A stretch of 33,383 bases of DNA from a virus. Below, piece by piece: positions 1 through 4,759 of the stretch; positions within the stretch are counted from its first letter, which is position 1; each line of letters opens with the position of its first letter. Below the pieces are notes generated by a model. It did not search any database and had not been told where the DNA came from. It saw nothing but the letters and a program-made list of their open reading frames with translations. Where the stretch lies: IMG/VR virus record IMGVR_UViG_3300042344_000972, positions 1-33,383 of that record, one strand, 5' to 3'. The translations under genes and the position numbers were made by a program.

Positions 1-167
1 CCCGTGGCTTGGAGGATGATCTGCGTTAACCCCTGGATGTCTTTGGACTCCTCCAGTTTGTGCAGGAGTTCCTGAAGCACCGCGATTTCATCATCCGTCA
101 ACTTAGGCGCGGCGCTTCCGACGATGGCAGCACGGAGGTTTTGAGCGATTGCAGCTTGCCGATCCAT
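1..167 (-). CDS. Hypothetical protein, 3' end cut by window edge
   Basis: The minus strand opens with ATG at 167-165 and stays open to base 1 for 55 codons. The product begins MDRQAAIAQNLRAAIV and continues into a predicted helical, charged stretch (KLTDDEIAVLQELLHKLEES). I do not recognise a family. It is the first gene of its own transcription unit: a cassette-A promoter lies at 194-222, and the leader carries the recurring GAGTTGAG block and the CCACCCATG start context. There is no ordinary Shine-Dalgarno sequence at the usual distance. The open frame together with the conserved promoter and leader makes it a probable real gene. Confidence 0.65.
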   Translation of the reverse strand, partial: MDRQAAIAQNLRAAIVGSAAPKLTDDEIAVLQELLHKLEESKDIQGLTQIILQAT

Positions 168-193
168 GGGTGGTTTCTCAACTCGTTAAATCT

Positions 194-222
194 ATTATCT
201 ACGGTATCCCGCAGAATGTCAA
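194..222 (-). promoter_or_regulatory. Cassette-A promoter with embedded operator (copy A1)
   Basis: On the minus strand the -35 box TTGACA (222-217) and the -10 box GATAAT (199-194) are separated by exactly 17 bp. The spacer contains the near-palindrome CTGCGGGATACCGTAG at 214-199. The same arrangement recurs at 2397-2425, 2514-2542 and 3908-3936. A repressor bound here would occlude RNA polymerase. The cognate repressor is not identified. Confidence 0.75.
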
Positions 223-247
223 GGGGTTGAGCAAAATATTTTTGAGA

Positions 248-276
248 ATAAAAAACCGGGCCGTGATGACCCGGTT
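248..276 (-). terminator. Rho-independent terminator of the minus operon
   Basis: The inverted repeat ACCGGG/CCCGGT (255-260 and 270-275) is followed on the minus strand by a run of T (bases 248-255 read as A on plus). It lies just after the stop codon of the gene at 292-609. It is a slightly diverged member of the CCGGGCC terminator family seen throughout the window. Confidence 0.75.
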
Positions 277-291
277 GGGGATGGCTTGGGG

Positions 292-609
292 TTATTCAGC
301 GGGGACGTTTTTGATTAGCCAGTCGTAAACGTCATCAAAGCTTTCGGAAACAAACCCGTTTGGCGCGGGGGCGAGTGTTTCGTTGGCCGGTGAATCCACT
401 GATTGGCGCTGGTAGGTGATCACTTTCCATTGGCGATCAATCAACATACAGTCAACTACCCGCCCGTCAGGAGCCGACAGGAAGATGCGAGCATTGTCAT
501 GGCACTCCAGCTCCCAATTGGGATAGGTATCTTGCAGAACAGTAAGGATGCTGTGAATTGCGTCGTCTTGATTGCTGGCGCGAGAAGTCGGGCGGGATGG
601 GTCGTACAT
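292..609 (-). CDS. Small hypothetical protein, last gene of minus operon
   Basis: 105 residues starting MYDPSRPTSRASNQDD. It has no recognised family, signal peptide or membrane segment. The layout DTYPNWELE in the first half and DDVYDWLIKN near the C terminus matches the pattern of the gene at 1201-1485 (LYPNLDW, ALDWLGW) and the gene at 1482-1760 (RFPRLTW, ALDWLDG). These three probably form a diverged paralogous family with an aromatic core. The gene lies 22 nt downstream of the 632-928 gene, with a weak ribosome site, and is followed directly by a terminator. Confidence 0.6.
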   Translation of the reverse strand: MYDPSRPTSRASNQDDAIHSILTVLQDTYPNWELECHDNARIFLSAPDGRVVDCMLIDRQWKVITYQRQSVDSPANETLAPAPNGFVSESFDDVYDWLIKNVPAE

Positions 610-631
610 AGTGGCTTCTAGTCCTCAAAAC

Positions 632-928
632 TCAAGAATCTGGCAGGATGTTGACGAATTGAATGGTCAACTTTTTCCGTCGGTATACCCCGATCATCCC
701 CATTCCCATGAGCTGGTCTGGCGAGAGGCTTTCGCCCCGTGGCTCACCCAAAAAATACTCGTAGGTAGAGTCGTAGCGATTTGCGGACGTGGCATACACG
801 TTCGTGAACCACTCGAAGCCAGTGGGAGCGCCAGGTGCGGCGTAGTCTGGACGAATGCCTTTGTACTTTTTGGCGATTTCAATCGCGCTCGGTTTGTCTC
901 CGGGTGACAAAAAACTATCGCTGATCAT
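632..928 (-). CDS. Small hypothetical protein
   Basis: 98 residues starting MISDSFLSPGDKPSAIEIAKKYKGIRPDY. It is rich in Tyr and Gly in the middle (NRYDSTYEYFLGEPRGE). I recognise no family. The start is well supported by a strong ribosome site, AGGAGAT, 5 nt before the ATG. It sits 9 nt after the 938-1192 gene in the same minus operon. Confidence 0.65.
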   Translation of the reverse strand: MISDSFLSPGDKPSAIEIAKKYKGIRPDYAAPGAPTGFEWFTNVYATSANRYDSTYEYFLGEPRGESLSPDQLMGMGMIGVYRRKKLTIQFVNILPDS

Positions 929-937
929 GGTTATCTC

Positions 938-1192
938 CTAAAACCATCGGGTTCGCTTCACTTCAACGGTCACGGCTTCGATCTCATAGTCTGCATTGTC
1001 GAGGTCAAAGCCATCCAGCCCGCTAGCGTCCAGCTCTTCCTTCACCCATTCGACTTTCTCTTCATAGGTCGGACGGCGCTTGGTTATCGAAGAGAAGCTG
1101 CCCTCGATTTCCTCCTCGCCATCATCAGCGGTGTACAGCACGGCAGTTTCATAGGCCGTCTCGGTCTTGGGCAGTCTGAATAATCCAAACAT
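938..1192 (-). CDS. Small acidic MFG-type hypothetical protein
   Basis: 84 residues starting MFGLFRLPKTETAYET. It is acidic (Asp/Glu clusters DDGEEEIEG and DNADYEIEAVTVE) and ends KRTRWF. Its first residues resemble those of three plus-strand genes at 2826, 3214 and 3510, which start MFGWF, MFGSA and MFGLF. The leader reads ATCGAGTTGAG, then a short purine-rich stretch, then the ATG. No function can be assigned. Small acidic phage proteins are often host-takeover or anti-defence factors, but nothing here shows that. Confidence 0.65.
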   Translation of the reverse strand: MFGLFRLPKTETAYETAVLYTADDGEEEIEGSFSSITKRRPTYEEKVEWVKEELDASGLDGFDLDNADYEIEAVTVEVKRTRWF

Positions 1193-1200
1193 GGCTCACC

Positions 1201-1485
1201 TCAACTCGATTTGTTTGGGCCCATCGCCCCTTGATACCACCCAAGCCAATCCAGAGCATCGGCCAGATCGAAAAACTGAGGGCGCTGGCAACCCAGCACG
1301 TACAGATCAACGCGGCCGGCGTGGAACCCAGCGTTTTCACCCCAGGCGACTAGGGCAAAAACAGGCGTGTCGTGATCGCAATAAGTCGCGTATCCCGTCA
1401 GCTCAACATGGTTTGAAGCGGTTTGCTGTTGCCAATCGAGGTTGGGATAGAGATCGCGCAGTTTGGCTAAGAGTTGATCGGTCAT
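1201..1485 (-). CDS. Small hypothetical protein, paralogue of its neighbour
   Basis: 94 residues starting MTDQLLAKLRDLYPNLDWQQ. The N-terminal LYPNLDW and the C-terminal DLADALDWLGWYQG resemble the gene immediately upstream (RFPRLTW, SLQSALDWLDGFQ), which suggests tandem duplication and divergence. It starts with an ATGA overlap with the stop codon of the 1482-1760 gene, so translation is probably coupled. Function unknown. Confidence 0.65.
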   Translation of the reverse strand: MTDQLLAKLRDLYPNLDWQQQTASNHVELTGYATYCDHDTPVFALVAWGENAGFHAGRVDLYVLGCQRPQFFDLADALDWLGWYQGAMGPNKSS

Positions 1486-1760
1486 GGTTTTGGGTTCCGA
1501 GACAGCAGGGTTTGAAATCCATCAAGCCAGTCGAGTGCGGATTGTAGAGAGCGGAATGAGATAACCGACCCAAACCTAAACAGGTCAACATCGACAGACT
1601 GATCGCCCTTGACCTTGACTCGCAACATGACGGATGCATTGCAGTCGAGTATTGCGGCGGCTCCAATGCAAACACTGGCTCCATCGTCGCGAGGCTCACT
1701 AACCCACGTCAGGCGAGGAAAGCGGCGCTCCAATTCGTTGCGGATTTCATCGTGTTCCAT
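1482..1760 (-). CDS. Small hypothetical protein, paralogue of its neighbour
   Basis: I chose the ATG at 1760 (product MEHDEIRNELERRFPRLTW, 92 residues) because AAGGA lies 7 nt upstream. An in-frame ATG at 1793 would add 11 residues and would overlap the previous gene by 11 nt. The pattern of a short helix, an aromatic turn, a beta-rich middle (ASVMLRVKVKGDQSVDVDLFRFG) and a C-terminal ALDWLDG helix is shared with the 1201-1485 product. Its stop overlaps the next start by 4 nt. Function unknown. Confidence 0.6.
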   Translation of the reverse strand: MEHDEIRNELERRFPRLTWVSEPRDDGASVCIGAAAILDCNASVMLRVKVKGDQSVDVDLFRFGSVISFRSLQSALDWLDGFQTLLSRNPKP

Positions 1761-1782
1761 GATTTTGTCCTTTTGGGTGGGA

Positions 1783-2112
1783 TTACTGGCCATTTAGCCA
1801 GCGCTTAACGGCCGCATAGTCTTTGACGCTCGCAATCTTTCCGCAACAGAATCCGGGGCAATTCAGCCAGAAACGATGATGGATAAGGTCACATAACCGA
1901 ATCACGGTTTCTGCATGGTCTTTTTCCTTGACCACGAAAGCGAAGATGGGGCGAGCGTCACCCTTTGGGCTATTGGGTTGGCGCACCGGCTCGATCTGCC
2001 AAGTCTCGGACTGTTCACCTCCCAAGACGACCTGGGCCCGCTCAAGTAATGCGTCACCTTCGGTTTCAGGGTCGAATCGTTCACCGCGCGAGGTAGTGAC
2101 TTGAATTTTCAT
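1783..2112 (-). CDS. Small hypothetical protein
   Basis: 109 residues from the ATG at 2112 (MKIQVTTSRGERFDPETEG). An upstream in-frame TTG lies inside the GAGTTGAG leader block and is unlikely to be the start. The leader is ATCGAGTTGAGAATCTCC followed by ATG. The protein has a Cys pair (CPGFCCGK) and ends KRWLNGQ. I recognise no family. It is the second gene of the minus operon, 62 nt after the 2175-2357 gene. A small CCCC-GAAA-GGGG hairpin lies in the gap (2153-2164). Confidence 0.6.
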   Translation of the reverse strand: MKIQVTTSRGERFDPETEGDALLERAQVVLGGEQSETWQIEPVRQPNSPKGDARPIFAFVVKEKDHAETVIRLCDLIHHRFWLNCPGFCCGKIASVKDYAAVKRWLNGQ

Positions 2113-2174
2113 GGAGATTCTCAACTCGATTGGATTGGGTGAATCAGAGCGGCCCCTTTCGGGGACAGGTCGGT

Positions 2175-2357
2175 TTACTTCAGGCGGTATTCATTCAAGA
2201 AAGCGAGGTTCCCAATCGCAAATGCTCGCCCTTGGACTTTCACCTCGCCCCGCGTCGCGTCGGTCTTGGTGTACTTGGTGACCGTCACTTCTTCCCCGGT
2301 CTTGCGGTTGACGTAAATTTGACCGGCGGTGATGTTGTGGATGTTGTTGTAAGTCAT
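2175..2357 (-). CDS. Small basic hypothetical protein, first gene of minus operon
   Basis: 60 residues starting MTYNNIHNITAGQIYVNRKTG. Its beta-rich pattern (GQIYVNRKTGEEVTVTKYTKT, then GEVKVQGRAFAIGNLAFLNEYR) suggests a small barrel of the SH3 or OB type, seen by eye only. It is driven by cassette-A promoter A2 and carries a leader hairpin (GGAGC/GCTCC arms) just before CCCACCCAAG-ATG. The first codons and leader closely match those of the divergent gene at 2582, which starts MTYQQ. Confidence 0.7.
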   Translation of the reverse strand: MTYNNIHNITAGQIYVNRKTGEEVTVTKYTKTDATRGEVKVQGRAFAIGNLAFLNEYRLK

Positions 2358-2396
2358 CTTGGGTGGGAGCGGCTTGCTCCTGAACTCGATACATCT

Positions 2397-2425
2397 ATTA
2401 TCTGCGGTATCCCACAGAATGTCAA
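2397..2425 (-). promoter_or_regulatory. Cassette-A promoter (copy A2) for the leftward operon
   Basis: On the minus strand TTGACA (2425-2420), a 17-bp spacer and GATAAT (2402-2397). The spacer carries the near-palindrome CTGTGGGATACCGCAG. It faces away from copy A3 at 2514. The seven genes from 2357 down to 292 follow without another visible promoter. Confidence 0.8.
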
Positions 2426-2431
2426 CCCAGG

Positions 2432-2448
2432 AATCAATATTATTGATT
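2432..2448. repeat. Perfect 17-nt palindrome in the divergent control region
   Basis: AATCAATA, a central T, then TATTGATT form a perfect odd palindrome. It sits in the AT-rich gap of about 90 bp between the two outward-facing cassette-A promoters. It could bind a dimeric regulator or a bending protein. Confidence 0.6.
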
Positions 2449-2513
2449 ATCGTTTACAGGTAATCCCGCCTCAATCGATAAGCGATGATGATCAATTTAT
2501 TCCATCAAACCCC

Positions 2514-2542
2514 TTGACAATCTACGGCATACCAGTGATAAT
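2514..2542 (+). promoter_or_regulatory. Cassette-A promoter (copy A3) for the rightward operon
   Basis: TTGACA (2514-2519), a 17-bp spacer and GATAAT (2537-2542). The spacer has the left operator half CTACGG and a weaker right half. It is followed by ATCGAGTTGAG and a perfect GGAGCG/CGCTCC leader hairpin (2558-2572) before the ATG at 2582. Confidence 0.8.
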
Positions 2543-2581
2543 AGATTCATCGAGTTGAGGAGCGCAACGCTCCCACCCAAA

Positions 2582-2764
2582 ATGACCTACCAACAAAAGC
2601 ACCAAGCTCGCTACGAACAAGCCACCGCCGCTGGAAACCGCACGGTCGCGCTAGACGCGGTGTGGCGGGCCGCGAGTGCCGAAAACCTGATTAACGAGAC
2701 TCGGGAACGGGAATTGACGGAAGCCCGCGCCGCTGAAATCAAGATCCAGCTCGGTTGGAAGTAG
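2582..2764 (+). CDS. Small hypothetical protein, first gene of plus operon
   Basis: 60 residues starting MTYQQKHQARYEQATAAGN, almost wholly helical with alternating charges (LINETRERELTEARAAEIKIQLGWK). I chose the ATG at 2582 because it sits right after the conserved leader block CCCACCCAAA. The open frame could extend upstream to 2555, but that would run through the leader hairpin. No family recognised. It heads the rightward unit with the genes at 2826, 3214 and 3510. Confidence 0.7.
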   Translation: MTYQQKHQARYEQATAAGNRTVALDAVWRAASAENLINETRERELTEARAAEIKIQLGWK

Positions 2765-2780
2765 ACCCACCCGCCTCAAG

Positions 2781-2833
2781 TAAACCCTAGCCACCCCGCC
2801 CCGTGCGGGGTTTGGAGATTTCAAAATGTTTGG
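2781..2833 (+). repeat. 53-bp hairpin-and-start module, copy 1
   Basis: Nearly identical to 3169-3221. It contains TAAACCCTA, a hairpin with CCCCGC/GCGGGG arms (2794-2799 and 2805-2810), TTTGGAGATTTCAAA and the start ATGTTTGG of the next gene. The stem is conserved between the copies while the 5-nt loop differs (CCCGT here). Confidence 0.85.
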
Positions 2834-3155
2834 ATGGTTCAAAACAGAGAAAGAAGAAGTAGAGCCTTCCACGGGGCATAAGGTGCGATCCGGCGCTGTC
2901 GATAGTGCCCGCTACCCCGCGATTGATTTTGCTATGCAGGTCACGGATGCAAAGGGTGGATCCAAGACCACGATCCTTCAAACCAAAGACGGCAGCATGG
3001 CCACGGTTCGGGACATCCCAGGGGCTGGGCGGGTTGTTTCGCTTGATTTGACCCGAGAGGACGGGATCCACACGCCCCTTGCGGCCAGCCAGAAATCCAA
3101 GGATCGCCAGGACGTGATCGATCAATGCCGCGATTTTGATCGCCGTCTCGACTAA
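2826..3155 (+). CDS. MFG-type hypothetical protein
   Basis: 109 residues starting MFGWFKTEKEEVEPST. A charged N terminus is followed by a beta-rich part (SKTTILQTKDGSMATVRDIPGAGRVVSLDLTREDGI) and a short C-terminal helix (SKDRQDVIDQCRDFDRRLD). The end of the protein resembles the end of the 3510-3833 product (KELRDEAIDRLHQARKWW), so the two may be distant paralogues. The ribosome site GGAG is 11 nt before the ATG and follows a stable hairpin. Function unknown. Confidence 0.65.
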   Translation: MFGWFKTEKEEVEPSTGHKVRSGAVDSARYPAIDFAMQVTDAKGGSKTTILQTKDGSMATVRDIPGAGRVVSLDLTREDGIHTPLAASQKSKDRQDVIDQCRDFDRRLD

Positions 3156-3168
3156 ACCCACCACCCTA

Positions 3169-3221
3169 TAAACCCTAACCACCCCGCGTTATGCGGGGTT
3201 TGGAGATTTCAAAATGTTTGG
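3169..3221 (+). repeat. 53-bp hairpin-and-start module, copy 2
   Basis: Second copy of the module at 2781-2833. The hairpin arms CCCCGC (3182-3187) and GCGGGG (3193-3198) are unchanged and the loop is GTTAT. It again supplies the ribosome site and the first codons of the following gene. Confidence 0.85.
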
Positions 3222-3444
3222 CTCCGCAAAACCCCCTGAAAAACTGACCCCAGCAGAATTACGACAGCGCCTCGTTGCCAAGCACCCCGCGCCAATTTCG
3301 CGCCTTGAAGCCCTGGAGATCGCGCACGCCTACCTTGAGGCATCCGATCAACCGGAAGACCTCAAGGCGGCTGATGTTGTCAATGAAATGATCGGCGAAA
3401 TAATTGCTGCTGACTCGCCAACCTCAACCCATCGCCCCGGTTAG
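3214..3444 (+). CDS. Small helical MFG-type hypothetical protein
   Basis: 76 residues starting MFGSAKPPEKLTPAELRQRLVAKHP. It is predicted all-helical (SRLEALEIAHAYLEASDQPEDLKAADVVNEMIGEIIA) with a Pro-rich end. I recognise no family. Only the first three residues match the neighbouring MFG proteins, which suggests that the start module, not the protein, was duplicated. The TAG stop lies in the loop of a GCCCCGG/CCGGGGC hairpin (3434-3452). Confidence 0.65.
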   Translation: MFGSAKPPEKLTPAELRQRLVAKHPAPISRLEALEIAHAYLEASDQPEDLKAADVVNEMIGEIIAADSPTSTHRPG

Positions 3445-3481
3445 TCCGGGGCTTTCCCAGACCGGGCCGTGATGGCCCGGT
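3434..3481 (+). terminator. Tandem hairpins between genes (weak terminator or attenuator)
   Basis: The first hairpin has GCCCCGG (3434-3440) and CCGGGGC (3446-3452) arms and carries the upstream stop codon in its loop. The second has ACCGGGCC (3461-3468) and GGCCCGGT (3474-3481) arms. Neither is followed by a good T-run, so partial termination or 3'-end protection within the operon is more likely than full termination. Confidence 0.5.
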
Positions 3482-3509
3482 CAAAAGTCAACAAGTCGAG
3501 AGGATTACC

Positions 3510-3833
3510 ATGTTTGGTTTATTTGGATCGCGCAAAACAGACCCGGATGAAGATGTTTACAGCTCTGAGCTGCCTTTTCTAGCGGATCGCGATGGGAAGT
3601 GGGATGAATTAGCCCATGCGCTTTCCGGGTCATGTCGCGTTTCTGACGATTCGCGCCAAGCTCCTTTACCAGACGGAGCGCGGGGCATGGTTTACCGCGA
3701 TGGGCGGGTTGCTGCTGACTGGACGCGGGCCGATGGCACGTACTCGAAATATGCGAGCAAGGAAGCGAAAGAGTTGCGAGATGAAGCCATCGACCGATTG
3801 CACCAAGCCCGTAAGTGGTGGTTTGGTTGCTGA
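3510..3833 (+). CDS. MFG-type hypothetical protein
   Basis: 107 residues starting MFGLFGSRKTDPDEDVYSSELPF. The middle reads as a small beta sheet (GARGMVYRDGRVAADWTRADGTYSKY), followed by a helix (SKEAKELRDEAIDRLHQARKWWFGC). The arrangement resembles the 2826-3155 product. The ribosome site AGAGGAT lies 5-6 nt upstream of ATG. It is the last gene of the rightward cassette-A operon and is closed by the terminator at 3854-3881. Function unknown. Confidence 0.65.
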   Translation: MFGLFGSRKTDPDEDVYSSELPFLADRDGKWDELAHALSGSCRVSDDSRQAPLPDGARGMVYRDGRVAADWTRADGTYSKYASKEAKELRDEAIDRLHQARKWWFGC

Positions 3834-3853
3834 TTCTTGAGCTTTCCCTTCCC

Positions 3854-3881
3854 AAACCGGGCCGTGATGGCCCGGTTTTTT
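3854..3881 (+). terminator. Rho-independent terminator (CCGGGCC family)
   Basis: Arms AAACCGGGCC (3854-3863) and GGCCCGGTTT (3869-3878) with loop GTGAT and a T-run to 3881. It ends the 2582-3833 operon. Confidence 0.9.
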
Positions 3882-3907
3882 ATTCTCAAAAATATCTCGC
3901 TAACCCC

Positions 3908-3936
3908 TTGACATTCCACGGCATACCGCAGATAAT
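3908..3936 (+). promoter_or_regulatory. Cassette-A promoter (copy A4)
   Basis: TTGACA (3908-3913), a 17-bp spacer and GATAAT (3931-3936). The spacer includes CCACGGCATACCGCAG, the same operator core as the other copies. The GAGTTGAGG leader block follows, then the ATG at 3968. Confidence 0.8.
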
Positions 3937-3967
3937 GGTATGCATAAAGCGAGTTGAGGAACAACAA

Positions 3968-4198
3968 ATGCTGACCCCAGAACAAAAGACCGTCGCTGCT
4001 GAGTCTGGTGCAAAGTGGTACGTCGCACCCCCTGAAGGCCCTACTACGCTCCTCCGTTACGAAGTCAATCGCGGGCAAGTCCAGTGGGAAGGGCGCACCG
4101 TCGCCGCCGATGGAACCTTGTTAGGCGATGGATGGGAGTCGTTGATTGACCCCGACGAGCTGGCTCGCAACGAGTCCGAACAGCGGCGACGGATTTAA
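3968..4198 (+). CDS. Small hypothetical protein
   Basis: 76 residues starting MLTPEQKTVAAESGAKWYVAPPEG. It has a beta-rich centre (TLLRYEVNRGQVQWEGRTVAADG) and a charged C terminus (DPDELARNESEQRRRI). The start at 3968 follows the GAGTTGAGGAACAACAA leader; an upstream extension of the frame would overlap promoter A4. It is a single-gene unit between promoter A4 and the terminator at 4221-4246. I recognise no family. Confidence 0.65.
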   Translation: MLTPEQKTVAAESGAKWYVAPPEGPTTLLRYEVNRGQVQWEGRTVAADGTLLGDGWESLIDPDELARNESEQRRRI

Positions 4199-4220
4199 GT
4201 TAAACCCCACATCCCCCAGG

Positions 4221-4246
4221 CCGGGCCATCACGGCCCGGTTTTTTT
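4221..4246 (+). terminator. Terminator (CCGGGCC family) shared by convergent genes
   Basis: Arms CCGGGCC (4221-4227) and GGCCCGG (4233-4239), loop ATCAC, and a seven-T run on plus. It ends the 3968-4198 gene. The convergent minus gene reads into it, and its TGA stop is formed inside the hairpin. Confidence 0.85.
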
Positions 4247-4501
4247 GGGCCCGTCCCCAAGCGATCGCCTCAAATCAGGAACCAACACCAGCAAAGCAGA
4301 CAGGGCCCGCCCAAAGCGATCACCCAAAGTCCCGTCAACCTTGACCACTTCAACTTCGCCCCGTCCAATCGCCTCGATCAAAGCTGACTTGCTGGAATAG
4401 CCCAGTTGGGTGGCCACAATTTCCAGCCCGTCCCAACCCGTATCGGTGACGGTCAGCTTGTGATCTCTTGTTGCCTCTTCTCGATTTAGCGGTCGCCCCA
4501 T
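4229..4501 (-). CDS. Probable ribbon-helix-helix type regulator
   Basis: 90 residues from the ATG at 4501 (MGRPLNREEATRDHKLTVTD), with a GAGGGA ribosome site upstream. The short beta strand HKLTVTDTGWDGL followed by helices IVATQLGYSSKSALIEAIGRGEVEV fits a small DNA-binding protein of the ribbon-helix-helix kind, a form common in cyanobacteria. It is divergent from the ParM-like operon, with CGGGTT repeats between them, so it may regulate that operon. A longer frame to 4624 exists but would cover those repeats. The last residues (PKKTGP) are encoded by the terminator hairpin of the neighbouring gene. Confidence 0.65.
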   Translation of the reverse strand: MGRPLNREEATRDHKLTVTDTGWDGLEIVATQLGYSSKSALIEAIGRGEVEVVKVDGTLGDRFGRALSALLVLVPDLRRSLGDGPKKTGP

Positions 4502-4566
4502 GCCCAATCCCTCAAGTTCGCCCCCATTTTTGCAGGTTTTTTCAAGATTTTTGGGAAGGCAAAAAA

Positions 4567-4716
4567 CCGGGTGAATCCCTTGCTGCATAAGGCTTAGGCG
4601 ACCCGAAATGAACGGGTTACCCAATAGACGCGCGGCTTATTTTTGTTAACCGGGTTGACTTGACGGGTTAGGCGGGTGCATAATCATAAGTACCAAAGCG
4701 TACCGGGTTGAACCGG
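4567..4716. repeat. CGGGTT repeat cluster, candidate centromere/operator
   Basis: Six direct copies of a CGGGT core occur at 4568, 4613, 4651, 4664, 4673 and 4704, with one inverted copy (GACCCG, 4600-4605). Longer forms are ACCGGGTTG (4649-4657 and 4702-4710) and ACGGGTTA (4612-4619 and 4663-4670). The spacing is irregular. The position just upstream of a ParM-like gene is that of parC sites in actin-type partition systems, whose repeats also act as the ParR operator. Confidence 0.6.
4655..4684 (+). promoter_or_regulatory. Putative promoter of the partition operon
   Basis: TTGACT (4655-4660), an 18-bp spacer and CATAAT (4679-4684). The -35 box and spacer overlap three CGGGTT repeats, so binding there would repress the operon, as expected for autoregulated partition loci. 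The ATG lies 76 nt after the -10 box. Confidence 0.5.
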
Positions 4717-4759
4717 ATCGCACCAATTAGCCCCCTCATGTTGATTTTGGACTCTATAT

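Noticed and set aside
2130-2558. 142-codon plus ORF
   Set aside because: It runs antisense through the 2175-2357 gene and across both cassette-A promoters.
4259-4268. GCGATCGC (HIP1-type) site as proof of a cyanobacterial host
   Set aside because: I noticed only one clear copy, which is too few to be evidence; the host assignment rests on gene content.
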